Notes: a model not told the origin generated them from the letters alone. A stretch of 7,757 bases of DNA from an uncultured Candidatus Saccharibacteria bacterium (GCA_946480595.1 CAMLKC010000045.1:1-7757), one strand, 5' to 3'. Positions 1-6,603 are shown, numbered from the stretch's first letter. Made by a program: numbers and translations.

Positions 1-399
1 ACCATCAGCTTGGGATCAACCGACCTTCACTCAGTCGGCCAGTTGTACCTAGGTGGTCCACGCGACAAATTCACGACATTCGTCTATGCCGAGCAAACAG
101 CAGGCGTGCAGGTACCGGCCACGCGCATTTTCCCGGAGCTTATTCCGGCCATTACTGAAAAAAGTGCGCAGGCTATCATGAGCGCCATCTTAAGCGGAGT
201 TAAAATCGCCTACGAAAAGGCGGAGCTGCCGTTCATGGAAGTTGTCCTCGAGCGTATCGACGAACGAAGCATCGGCGCGTTTCTGCAGTTTAAAATGATG
301 GAAATGATGTACCTGGGCAACCTGTTAAACGTCAACACGTTTGACCAGCCAAGCGTTGAATCCTACAAGATAGAAACCAAAAAAATCCTCGAGGCCTAA
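1..399 (+). CDS. pgi: Glucose-6-phosphate isomerase, C-terminal part (5' end outside window)
   Basis: Interconverts glucose 6-phosphate and fructose 6-phosphate in the cytoplasm (glycolysis/gluconeogenesis). The frame is open from base 1 and reads TISLGSTDLHSVGQL, matching the family's G-S-x-D-x-H-S-x-x-Q block around the active-site histidine. Near the end, GNLLNVNTFDQPSVESYK fits the second PGI signature (G-x-L-L-x4-F-D-Q-x-[GA]-V-E-x-x-K), which carries the catalytic lysine; the one deviation is Ser where Gly/Ala is usual. Only the last 132 residues are present, so the true start lies upstream; the TTG at base 10 is an internal Leu codon, not a start. It ends in TAA only 14 bases before the next gene, with no visible terminator, so read-through into the acyltransferase gene is possible. 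Confidence 0.93.
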   Translation, partial: TISLGSTDLHSVGQLYLGGPRDKFTTFVYAEQTAGVQVPATRIFPELIPAITEKSAQAIMSAILSGVKIAYEKAELPFMEVVLERIDERSIGAFLQFKMMEMMYLGNLLNVNTFDQPSVESYKIETKKILEA

Positions 400-401
400 G
401 G

Positions 402-407
402 TATACT
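402..407 (+). promoter_or_regulatory. Candidate -10 box (TATACT) implying a leaderless transcript
   Basis: TATACT matches the sigma-70 -10 consensus at 5 of 6 bases. It ends six bases before the ATG at 414, so transcription would be expected to start at or within a base or two of the start codon. No good -35 hexamer lies 16-18 bases upstream (the stretch is A-rich). No convincing Shine-Dalgarno site lies within the usual distance of the ATG; the nearest is AAGG at 398-401. Chance occurrence is possible. Confidence 0.4.
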
Positions 408-413
408 GGTCTC

Positions 414-2267
414 ATGGGGGACCATAAGAAAAGCAGTGGCAACAAACCATATTTCGCGGGGCTTGACGGCCTTCGCGCCGTTGCTGTTATTGCCGTGGTT
501 CTGTATCATCTCTTCCCAGCACTTATACCCGGTGGGTTCATTGGTGTCGATATATTTTTCGTTATTAGCGGATTTTTAATTACCTCGCTGCTTATTAACG
601 AAAAAGCCCGCACGGGCAAAATAGACCTGAAAGGCTTTTGGACGCGGCGGGCCAGGCGGCTATTGCCCGCACTTTTTACCACCATTGGTGTTGCTTGTTC
701 GGTGGCGCTGTTCATTGGCGGCGACGCGCTCGTGGGGCTAGGCCGTCAGGTTTTGGGGGCTGCCACCTTTAGCAATAACTGGGTAGAGGTATTCGCGGGC
801 ACGAACTATTTTGATACCAACAGCCTGCATCTTTTCACCAACTTCTGGTCGCTTGCCGTCGAAGAGCAGTTTTATGCTTTGTGGCCGTTCACGCTTGTCG
901 CCATCCTTGGTGTCGGCGTCGCACTGCGACGGTATAGAATCGGACTTTGGCTAAGCCTGGCGTTGTCACTCTGTTCGGCCGGGCTGATGTTCGCACTATT
1001 CAGCGAAGCAGCGCCAACCAGGGTATACTACGGCACCGACACGCACGCATTCGGGTTAATGCTCGGTGCCGCGTTGGCGTTTTTAGGTAATGTTCGCTAC
1101 GAAAAAGCACTGCAACGCGGAGACAAATGGCCTTCGGCTCGTTTCAAACGGCGGCGGCTGCTGCAAACTTTCGGACTGCTTTCGTTTGGTGGCATTATCG
1201 CACTCGTCGCCTATCTCCCCGAACTCTCGCCGGTAACGTATCGGGGAGGATTGCTATTGGCGAGCGCTCTGACAGGCATCGTCATACTCGCTGCCGTCAA
1301 TAACAAGGGGCTACTACGACGCTTCCTTGAGCAAAAATGGATAAAATGGATCGGCGTGCGCTCTTATGGCATCTATCTCTGGCACTGGCCGCTTATTGTG
1401 CTTTGTCATTACGGGCTCCCGCCTCAAACGATGTGGGCAGTGCCTATTATCGTTAGCTTCGTTTCAATCACCGCGGCCGCTTTGAGTTACCACTTCCTCG
1501 AGCAGCCGGTCCGTGGCCTTGGCATCAGAGCATTCATGCGCCGCGGAATTGGGCAGTGGGTGAAAGCCGGCGACAACCTCATTCTCAAAAGACGATTCGT
1601 ACCGCACCCTCTGACAATTGTCACCGTAGGAGTCATTGTCATGACAGCCCTGGCCATCACTGCCGCTCCCTCAAAAACACAGGCACAACAGCGAATCGAA
1701 ACCGCTATGAATAGCGTTAATCTCGGGCAACCATTGTCGTCAAAAACAGCAAGGTCGCCAGTCAAAAAGCCCAAAAAGATCACGGGGCGCGACATGGTAC
1801 TCGTGGGCGATTCGGTATCGCTCGCCAGCGCGCCAGAGCTGCAAGCAGAATTTCCCGGCATTTACATTGATGCCGCCGTGTCGAGGTCAATGCGCAATGG
1901 CGGCCTGGAAACAGTAGAGCGTATTATCGCCAAGAAACAGCTGCGCCGGATACTTGTCGTTTCGCTTGGCACGAATGGATATCTTGGTGACGATACGGTA
2001 CAACAGCTTTTACGGGAAGTAGGGAAGAACTGCGACGTCGTGTTCGTCACGGCGCACGCGCCAGTCGAATGGGTAGATGGAAATAACGACTACATCCGCC
2101 AAATTGCCAAAAAGCACCCGGACGTCTTTATTGCCGATTGGGACGCCGCCATTAACGCACGGCCGGAACTATTAGGTCCGGACGATATTCATCCGGGTCC
2201 TACCGGCGGAGAGCTGTACGCTCATAGCATCGCAGGGGCGATTAGCAAAATAAGACAGAACCCATAA
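414..2267 (+). CDS. Membrane acyltransferase-3 / SGNH-hydrolase fusion (OatA/OafB-like O-acyltransferase)
   Basis: Predicted to move acyl (usually acetyl) groups across the membrane onto an extracytoplasmic glycan such as peptidoglycan or a surface polysaccharide. Residues about 12-370 form the multi-helix acyltransferase-3 domain: FAGLDGLRAVAV opens it, the conserved YH pair is at 31-32, GGFIGVDIFFVISGFLIT follows, and WSLAVEEQFYALWP is at 145-158. A last helix at about 400-418 leads through a basic linker to an SGNH domain (about 458-612) placed outside the cell. That domain has GDS at 465-467 (nucleophile Ser467), GTN at 519-521 and DDIH at 590-593 (catalytic Asp590/His593). Length 617 is normal for fused AT3-SGNH proteins. 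In the family this gives lysozyme resistance (OatA) or O-antigen modification (OafB); the actual acceptor cannot be told from sequence. Frame start ATG at 414 lacks a clear ribosome site. Confidence 0.9.
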   Translation: MGDHKKSSGNKPYFAGLDGLRAVAVIAVVLYHLFPALIPGGFIGVDIFFVISGFLITSLLINEKARTGKIDLKGFWTRRARRLLPALFTTIGVACSVALFIGGDALVGLGRQVLGAATFSNNWVEVFAGTNYFDTNSLHLFTNFWSLAVEEQFYALWPFTLVAILGVGVALRRYRIGLWLSLALSLCSAGLMFALFSEAAPTRVYYGTDTHAFGLMLGAALAFLGNVRYEKALQRGDKWPSARFKRRRLLQTFGLLSFGGIIALVAYLPELSPVTYRGGLLLASALTGIVILAAVNNKGLLRRFLEQKWIKWIGVRSYGIYLWHWPLIVLCHYGLPPQTMWAVPIIVSFVSITAAALSYHFLEQPVRGLGIRAFMRRGIGQWVKAGDNLILKRRFVPHPLTIVTVGVIVMTALAITAAPSKTQAQQRIETAMNSVNLGQPLSSKTARSPVKKPKKITGRDMVLVGDSVSLASAPELQAEFPGIYIDAAVSRSMRNGGLETVERIIAKKQLRRILVVSLGTNGYLGDDTVQQLLREVGKNCDVVFVTAHAPVEWVDGNNDYIRQIAKKHPDVFIADWDAAINARPELLGPDDIHPGPTGGELYAHSIAGAISKIRQNP

Positions 2268-2276
2268 TCTGTAGCG

Positions 2277-2305
2277 TTGACGTAAGCATAAGCATCCAGT
2301 AAAGT
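2277..2305 (+). promoter_or_regulatory. Probable sigma-70-type promoter of the pilin operon
   Basis: TTGACG (2277-2282, 5/6 to TTGACA) and TAAAGT (2300-2305, 4/6 to TATAAT) are separated by exactly 17 bases. The expected start point, around 2311-2313, lies only 3-5 bases before the ATG at 2316. No Shine-Dalgarno sequence is present, so the mRNA would be nearly leaderless. It begins ten bases after the acyltransferase stop codon. Confidence 0.55.
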
Positions 2306-2315
2306 AAAAATAACA

Positions 2316-3407
2316 ATGAAAAGAAAAACAGACGGCTTTACACTCGTAGAACTGGCAATCGTGATTGTCATCATTGCCGTTCTCGCTTCTATTACCATCT
2401 TTACCTACGCAAAAGTACAAGTAAACGCCCGGGACACTACTCGCGCCAACAGCACCCAGGCTTTAGGTGAGGCGCTTGAAAAATACTATGGTAAAAACGG
2501 TGAGTACCCCAGCTGCGCCCAAATGACACAGAGTGGCAGCCAAGTTGCCGCCCTGCTTGGAATCGAGCAGAGCATTCTCTTAACACCTACTGCGTCTAGC
2601 GGAACAACCAACTCCATTACCGGCTGTAGTAATTTGTCAGCTGGTGCGGGGTCGGACGTTTACGCCTACGTTGGCGACGGCACATCGACCTGTACTACAG
2701 GGACGGCTTGTTCCAACTACACCTTGCAGTACAGACAAGAGGGTACGGGAGGAATTATTATTTCCGTTCAAGCTCAACACGAAGCACAATCATCGCCGGT
2801 TTCAGCTCCTGGTGCACCCGTCGTCAGCGCCTCGGTGTCCGGCTCAACGGTTACCGGTACGGCAGCGCCTACGAGCTGCTCGGTCGGAACGCCACAGTAT
2901 CGGCTTCATTCAAGTAGCACCAGCACTTCAACGCCCGGCACTTGGTCGGGCTGGGGTTCATGGTCATCGTCGCAGCTAACACTGCCAATTACCAATGCGC
3001 TGCAAGGATACCAGTACAGCTTCCAAGCGCAGGCGCGTTGTTACGACGGAGGAAACACGAGCGGCGAATCCGCAACCAGCAACACCGCAACTGCCGTCCG
3101 TCCTATAAGCACGCCGGCTGCTCCAACCTATGCAGGCCCATCTTCCTTTACGTCAAACGTGGAGAAGATCGTTAACTACGTATCCTACTGCCCAACAGGC
3201 ACCTCTGTTCTAAACGGCACATATCGTACTAAAGCCTGGACGGGCGGACAATGGGGGCCAAACCCATTCGGCTACCTGGATTCCTGGGAGAACTACAGCG
3301 GCGTCGATAAAACTGTTGAGTACTGGGGCAAGTACCAATGTAAATCCTACTGGACTGCTTCGGGATACTCATCCGAATCATACAAATCCCTAGTAGTTCA
3401 CCCATAA
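2316..3407 (+). CDS. Type IV pilin-like protein with two C-terminal tandem cysteine-pair domains
   Basis: A pilin or pseudopilin made as a prepilin: leader MKRKTDG (7 residues), then mature FTLVELAIVIVIIAVLASI. Cleavage is expected between Gly7 and Phe8, with the hallmark Glu at mature position 5 (residue 12). Residues about 40-65 carry the GspG-like 'ALEKYYGKNGEYP' segment. The globular part (to about 155) has Cys67, 104, 126 and 132. Two further units follow (about 160-262 and 266-363). Each starts after a Pro/Ala-rich linker (SAPGAP, STPAAP) and has one Cys pair (188/242 and 292/342, spacing 54 and 50), several Trp/Tyr and a closing Ser-Gly-Glu-Ser or Ser-Ser-Glu-Ser, suggesting duplicated Fn3-like beta domains. 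At 363 residues it is over twice a standard major pilin, so a minor pilin or tip adhesin fits better. No pilus assembly genes lie in the window. It ends with tandem TAA TAA. Confidence 0.87.
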   Translation: MKRKTDGFTLVELAIVIVIIAVLASITIFTYAKVQVNARDTTRANSTQALGEALEKYYGKNGEYPSCAQMTQSGSQVAALLGIEQSILLTPTASSGTTNSITGCSNLSAGAGSDVYAYVGDGTSTCTTGTACSNYTLQYRQEGTGGIIISVQAQHEAQSSPVSAPGAPVVSASVSGSTVTGTAAPTSCSVGTPQYRLHSSSTSTSTPGTWSGWGSWSSSQLTLPITNALQGYQYSFQAQARCYDGGNTSGESATSNTATAVRPISTPAAPTYAGPSSFTSNVEKIVNYVSYCPTGTSVLNGTYRTKAWTGGQWGPNPFGYLDSWENYSGVDKTVEYWGKYQCKSYWTASGYSSESYKSLVVHP

Positions 3408-3415
3408 TAAAAAGA

Positions 3416-3421
3416 AAGGAG
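3416..3421 (+). promoter_or_regulatory. Shine-Dalgarno AAGGAG for the second operon gene
   Basis: AAGGAG sits eight bases before the ATG at 3430, in the 22-base gap after the pilin gene. It fixes that start and contrasts with the two upstream genes (414, 2316), which lack such a site. Confidence 0.8.
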
Positions 3422-3429
3422 CAGCGATA

Positions 3430-4302
3430 ATGGAAAACGACCAGCAAAAACGCAAAATCGCCAAGCGAATCATTATCGCCACTATCGCCCTCGTTGCCGT
3501 TCTTGCCGTTGGAGTAGGAGTTGCACTGCTTCTTAAAAACGTCTCCAACCTCGCTAAAGATCAATCCTCGCCCTCACCAAACACGGATACGAGTGTCCAA
3601 ACACCTGCGATACCGAGCGCAGCTTCGATCATTAGCGAATACACCGAACCACAGACGATGAGAATCTTTACCAGCGGCTACCAGTTGCAACAAGCCACCT
3701 CTGCGCCTTCAAGAATCATGTACATGGCCGATGGCAAAAAATACGAGGTCAGCCTGGCTACCGATCATTACGCACTCTTTTACGCCAAGGACGGGGTGGC
3801 GCATGCCGATTCGCCAACAGTCGAGGCGCAGACGACATCTTACCTGCAGGGAAAAGGCTTCCAAAAAACTAAGGCCACTAGCCCGGATCTAGCAACATAC
3901 ACGAATAACGGCAGCGTATGCCAGTTAACCAAAGCACCCGAGAGCACGCCGGCGTACTACCTGATGGCCTGCACCGACAAGGTGGATGTTGAAAAAGAAT
4001 ACGCGTCTATCGAGGAGCTACTCAGCCTCTACAAGAAAACCAGCAAGCTGAGCACCTTTACCCGCGCACTCTCAGTTACCGTCACAGCCGGCAGCAAGAC
4101 GATGACGACACTCAGCCTCACTACCCCCGGAAAACACCCTGTGTTATTATTCGCAGCCGTTGACGGCGACTGGGAATACCTTGGCGACTTAGGCAATGGC
4201 GATGCGACGGTGTCTAATGGCAAATACAGCCTGACGCCGCAAATCCAGAGCGCCATCCATGACGCTAAATACGGGGACTTCCTCGCAAATAATCTCCAGT
4301 AA
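3430..4302 (+). CDS. Single-pass membrane-anchored extracytoplasmic protein, unrecognised family
   Basis: I do not recognise a family. The protein starts with a short Lys/Arg-rich cytoplasmic stretch (QQKRKIAKR). One uncleaved-looking membrane helix follows (about 12-36), then a Ser/Pro/Thr-rich linker (about 40-65) and about 225 residues outside. The outer part looks bipartite. The first region (about 66-190) contains Cys164 and Cys181, close enough to form a disulfide. The second (about 205-290) has alternating beta-type stretches ending in a helix. There is no LPXTG-like sorting motif and no recognisable catalytic motif. It is 22 bases downstream of the pilin gene with its own AAGGAG site and is followed by a terminator, so the two are very likely one operon. 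Inference from context: a partner of the pilin, perhaps in display, assembly or anchoring. Confidence 0.85.
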   Translation: MENDQQKRKIAKRIIIATIALVAVLAVGVGVALLLKNVSNLAKDQSSPSPNTDTSVQTPAIPSAASIISEYTEPQTMRIFTSGYQLQQATSAPSRIMYMADGKKYEVSLATDHYALFYAKDGVAHADSPTVEAQTTSYLQGKGFQKTKATSPDLATYTNNGSVCQLTKAPESTPAYYLMACTDKVDVEKEYASIEELLSLYKKTSKLSTFTRALSVTVTAGSKTMTTLSLTTPGKHPVLLFAAVDGDWEYLGDLGNGDATVSNGKYSLTPQIQSAIHDAKYGDFLANNLQ

Positions 4303-4311
4303 AACTTGCCA

Positions 4312-4344
4312 ATAAAATAAGCCCCGTATTGGGGCTTATTTTAT
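4312..4344. terminator. Bidirectional intrinsic terminator between convergent genes
   Basis: A perfect 14-base inverted repeat (4312-4325, ATAAAATAAGCCCC; 4331-4344, GGGGCTTATTTTAT) with a five-base loop GTATT. The GC-rich core flanked by A and T tracts gives a rho-independent terminator on both strands. It closes the pilin operon (stop ten bases upstream) and the minus-strand Asn/Thr-rich gene (stop at 4357-4359, 13 bases away). Confidence 0.93.
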
Positions 4345-4356
4345 ATCAGCGTATCT

Positions 4357-5124
4357 TTACACGTGGTGTGGATGGTGGTGTTTTTTGTCGTTTACAACAG
4401 TAAAGTTGTTAAGCGTCGTGTCCACGTGGTTAAAAGAATCGTTAATGGCGGTTATTTTTGTGTTAGTGGTTTTATCGTGCGAGTCGGTGTTGAAAGAATC
4501 TTTCACCTTTACATCGATGTTCGTATTGTTTGTTGTCGTGTTATTAGAATCGATGTTGGTTGCGTTCGCACCAGTATACGCGTTACCTCCGGCAGCAACG
4601 CCGCTTGCAACGACAGTACCCGTCGAATCCTTCACAGTTACTTCTGAAACGGCCGTATTGTTGGAATTGATGGCATTATTGCTGTTGATGTTCGTAGTCT
4701 GTTTTTTGTTAACAGTCGTCGTAATGTTATTGGTCGTTTTAGTTGAAGAAGTATAAGTATTGTAGGAATTGTTGACCTGCTTTGACCATGCAGACGGTGA
4801 CATTGGCTGGTATGAACTAGTGCTGGCTGCCTGCGCTGTCGCTGCTTCGCTGGTGTCTCCGCTTGGCTGTACACAGTTTGCAACATCGATGTTACTAGAG
4901 TTGTCTTGCTTCACGCTAGCCAGATAGCCCTGCGTGTAGCCTTCCACGTATTGTTTATATGTCGCCGTCGTTGGCTGAGCTTGCTGAACCGGCGTTGCAC
5001 CTGCTGGTTGCGCAGCCGATACGACCAAGAATGCCACCGGCATTGCGGCGAGCATTCCGATAAATGATGCGGCTGCCGTGATTATTACGTTTTTTGCGCT
5101 GCTTGAAGTATGTGATTGTAACAT
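4357..5124 (-). CDS. Secreted Asn/Thr-rich repeat protein with His-rich C-terminus, unrecognised family
   Basis: I do not recognise a family. The N-terminus (about 11-36) is one hydrophobic helix; cleavage after an A-x-A near 41-43 or retention as an anchor are both possible. Residues 50-115 are a Gln/Ser/Ala/Tyr-rich region with the only cysteine (84). From about 118 to 245 the protein is dominated by Asn, Thr, Ser and Asp with regularly spaced Val/Ile. It contains degenerate repeats: TNINSNN at 144-150 leading to VTVKDS (162-167), TNIDSNN at 189-195 leading to VKVKDS (205-210), and a weaker third at about 224-232. It ends HHHPHHV. This composition suggests an extended beta (solenoid or amyloid-like) surface or matrix protein; the His cluster could bind Zn, Ni or Cu. 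Start ATG 5124 has GGGAG five bases upstream. It ends at the shared terminator. Confidence 0.85.
   Translation of the reverse strand: MLQSHTSSSAKNVIITAAASFIGMLAAMPVAFLVVSAAQPAGATPVQQAQPTTATYKQYVEGYTQGYLASVKQDNSSNIDVANCVQPSGDTSEAATAQAASTSSYQPMSPSAWSKQVNNSYNTYTSSTKTTNNITTTVNKKQTTNINSNNAINSNNTAVSEVTVKDSTGTVVASGVAAGGNAYTGANATNIDSNNTTTNNTNIDVKVKDSFNTDSHDKTTNTKITAINDSFNHVDTTLNNFTVVNDKKHHHPHHV
4495..4695 (-). repeat. Degenerate protein-level repeat region in the Asn/Thr-rich gene
   Basis: Two related units of 22-24 codons: residues 144-167 (codons 4624-4695) and 189-210 (codons 4495-4560). Both run T-N-I-[N/D]-S-N-N, then an Asn/Thr-rich stretch, then V-x-V-K-D-S. They are separated by a Gly/Ala-rich spacer (168-188). 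A looser third copy (INDSFN) follows at about 227-232. The repeat is clear in protein but diverged in DNA, so it is an old duplication. Confidence 0.55.
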
Positions 5125-5191
5125 ACACTCTCCCTTACACTACCAAAAAGATAGCCTGTTAAATTTTTCACAGGGCGCGCTCCCACCTTTG

Positions 5192-5219
5192 ATTGTACAC
5201 CCAAAAAACAAAGCTGCAA
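5192..5219 (-). promoter_or_regulatory. Candidate promoter for the Asn/Thr-rich gene
   Basis: On the minus strand TACAAT (plus 5192-5197, 5/6 to TATAAT) lies 16 bases downstream of TTGCAG (plus 5214-5219, only TTG matching). The implied start near 5185 gives a leader of about 60 bases containing a GC-rich GGGAGCGCGCCC stretch and a CCTGT...ACAGG inverted repeat (5155-5174). The upstream T-rich minus strand (5203-5256) may help as an UP-like or unwinding region. The -35 is poor, so this is tentative. Confidence 0.35.
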
Positions 5220-5270
5220 CAAAAAATACAACAAAAAACTAATTAAAATAAAATGAGGGTCGTCTGAGAC

Positions 5271-5459
5271 TTAGCGACCGTAGGCGCTGCCACCGTAGCC
5301 GCCCTTGCTGCCACCGCGATCACCGCCAAGGCGAAGTAGGGTGTTGAGGAGACCGGAGATACCAAGAACGGCTAGCAGTACACCACCGCCGTACTTAAGA
5401 AAGTCCTTGCGGTCCATTTCTTTGCTCATCAGTCGAGCGAGTTGTTCATTCATTGCCAT
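5271..5459 (-). CDS. 62-residue Tat-signal-like membrane protein with Gly-rich tail
   Basis: I do not recognise a named family, though the style recalls small CPR proteins. Order of parts: a short amphipathic head (MNEQLARLMSKE), then D-R-K-D-F-L-K at 16-22, a Gly-rich start to a hydrophobic helix (24-42), and a tail of Gly, Tyr, Ser, Arg and Lys (GGDRGGSKGGYGGSAYGR). D-R-K-x-F-L-K resembles the twin-arginine export consensus S-R-R-x-F-L-K, with Lys at the second Arg. It lies 75 bases after tatC on the same strand. An AAGGA site (minus strand) is 13 bases from the first ATG (5459), which is long; ATG 5453 is a weaker alternative. A TATGAT -10-like hexamer (plus 5502-5507) could give it its own promoter, but no -35 accompanies it. 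Either an atypical Tat substrate or a plain membrane microprotein. Confidence 0.78.
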   Translation of the reverse strand: MAMNEQLARLMSKEMDRKDFLKYGGGVLLAVLGISGLLNTLLRLGGDRGGSKGGYGGSAYGR

Positions 5460-5534
5460 GTTTATTTTTTCGTCCTTCTTATATCAACTATTTAACCAGA
5501 TATCATACTGCTTATGCAATAGGAAACTCGCATA

Positions 5535-6584
5535 TTACTCCGCCATCTGACGGCGGGGTGCAGACGAAGGTCGCACCGGCTGAGCTAATTGCGGCGCGCG
5601 ACGAATATCGGTAATAATAACTCCTCGCGGTCTCGTCGGAGAGGACGCAACAGCGGCTTTTTGCGCGCCTGGAGCTGATCGCTGTATACCATCCATTGAG
5701 CGCACAGGCCGGATGCGCGACTGCGTTGGCGCTGCAACGGAAGAAGGCTTCTTAAGAGACGGCTCTGATTGCAAAGACGTCGCCTTAGATATGGCCGGCA
5801 CCTGCTTTTCCTGTAAAGGAGTGGCCACCGGAGCCGCTGGCTTCTTCGCCCTGCTCTTACGAAACGCATGCTGCAACATAACAATGACAATGGATGCATT
5901 GTAAAGAACAATGATCGGGCTGGCGATCAGTAGCTGTACCGTCGGGTCAAGCGCAAACGGCACGACAACACCGATAAACACGCTTCCGACAATAATATAT
6001 TTCTCTAACTTGAAAAGTTTCTTAGGAGGCAGCGGAGTAATATGATCAATTAAACTGATAAGAAGTGGGAGTTGGAAAATCAACACAAACGTAATAATCA
6101 CCCCCACGACAAACCGTAAGTACTCGTCAGCCGAAATAAGCGCGACGAGTCCATCTACCTGAAACTTATAAAAAAAGCGCAGGGCAAGCGGGATGATGAT
6201 AAGAAAAGCGAACGCCGCGCCCGCACCAGCTAATAGCAGCGAGGCGAGCGTCGTCAGATAGACTCTTATTTTAGAAAGACGCTTTGTAAGCGCCGGTTGG
6301 ACAAACATGATGCCGTTATAAACCGCAACGGGCAGTGCTGCGATAATACCGACCACCATACAAATTTTTATGATGAAAGTGAAGCTTCCCGCCGGGGAAG
6401 TATAGTGCAGCGGACCATTCAGGGGCGCCTTGATAAATTCGAACAGGGGTTCGTAATAGATATAGCCTACGATCATTCCCAAAAGCAGAACGCCAACAAT
6501 AGCCAGAAGACGCAATTGAATCTCTCTGACATGGTGGATCATCATCGTAGGCGCCTTAGCAGCCTTGCCTGATCGCCCCCTCAT
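5535..6584 (-). CDS. tatC: Sec-independent (Tat) translocase subunit TatC with long C-terminal tail
   Basis: Core membrane receptor of the twin-arginine translocase, which binds Tat signal peptides and exports folded proteins. Numbering is from the GTG at 6587, one codon before the ATG. HHVREIQLRL (18-27) matches the N-terminal H-x-x-E-L-R-x-R signal-binding block. Six helices follow to about 240, with SPAGSFTFIIK (64-74), LPVAVYNGIMFVQPALTKR (85-103) and ADEYLRFV (153-160) typical of the family. The helix-4 intramembrane residue reads FQLP, with Gln172 where E. coli has Glu. The family is usually 230-270 residues; here about 105 extra residues (245-350), rich in Ala, Pro, Ser, Arg and Lys, form a disordered cytoplasmic tail. 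Start is uncertain: GTG 6587 and ATG 6584 lack a ribosome site and lie in a hairpin, while ATG 6545 has AAGG eight bases upstream and would still keep the first conserved block. Confidence 0.92.
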   Translation of the reverse strand: MRGRSGKAAKAPTMMIHHVREIQLRLLAIVGVLLLGMIVGYIYYEPLFEFIKAPLNGPLHYTSPAGSFTFIIKICMVVGIIAALPVAVYNGIMFVQPALTKRLSKIRVYLTTLASLLLAGAGAAFAFLIIIPLALRFFYKFQVDGLVALISADEYLRFVVGVIITFVLIFQLPLLISLIDHITPLPPKKLFKLEKYIIVGSVFIGVVVPFALDPTVQLLIASPIIVLYNASIVIVMLQHAFRKSRAKKPAAPVATPLQEKQVPAISKATSLQSEPSLKKPSSVAAPTQSRIRPVRSMDGIQRSAPGAQKAAVASSPTRPRGVIITDIRRAPQLAQPVRPSSAPRRQMAE

Positions 6585-6603
6585 CACACGTTATGACCGG
6601 GGG
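6576..6603 (-). promoter_or_regulatory. Hairpin over the tatC start in the tatA-tatC junction
   Basis: In the minus-strand transcript CCCCC-GG-TCAT pairs with ATGA-GGGGG. This gives a 5 + 4 base-pair stem with a two-base bulge and an eight-base loop (AACGTGTG). The stem begins directly after the tatA stop codon (6604-6606) and the ATG at 6584 lies within it. There is no U-tract after it, so it is not a standard terminator. Confidence 0.5.

Noticed and set aside
10..12. TTG at base 10 as the start of the first gene
   Set aside because: The frame is open to base 1 and the encoded segment is internal to the isomerase fold, so the gene begins outside the window.
1487..2050. Minus-strand open frames inside the acyltransferase gene
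   Set aside because: They lie opposite the conserved SGNH domain and the end of the acyltransferase domain and have no recognisable protein features.
4357..4377. HHHPHHV end as an engineered His tag or vector sequence
   Set aside because: The cluster is broken by Pro, followed by a native stop and genomic terminator, with no cloning sites or vector sequence nearby.
4363..4756. Long plus-strand open frames opposite the Asn/Thr-rich gene
   Set aside because: They arise because the minus-strand AAC/ACA-rich codons read as Val/Leu-rich on the other strand. They lack ribosome sites, and the minus-strand frame has a signal helix, repeats and a terminator.
5203..5256. T-rich minus-strand tract after the Tat-like microprotein gene as an intrinsic terminator
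   Set aside because: The only preceding inverted repeat is a tiny GTCT/AGAC pair, too short to stop transcription convincingly.
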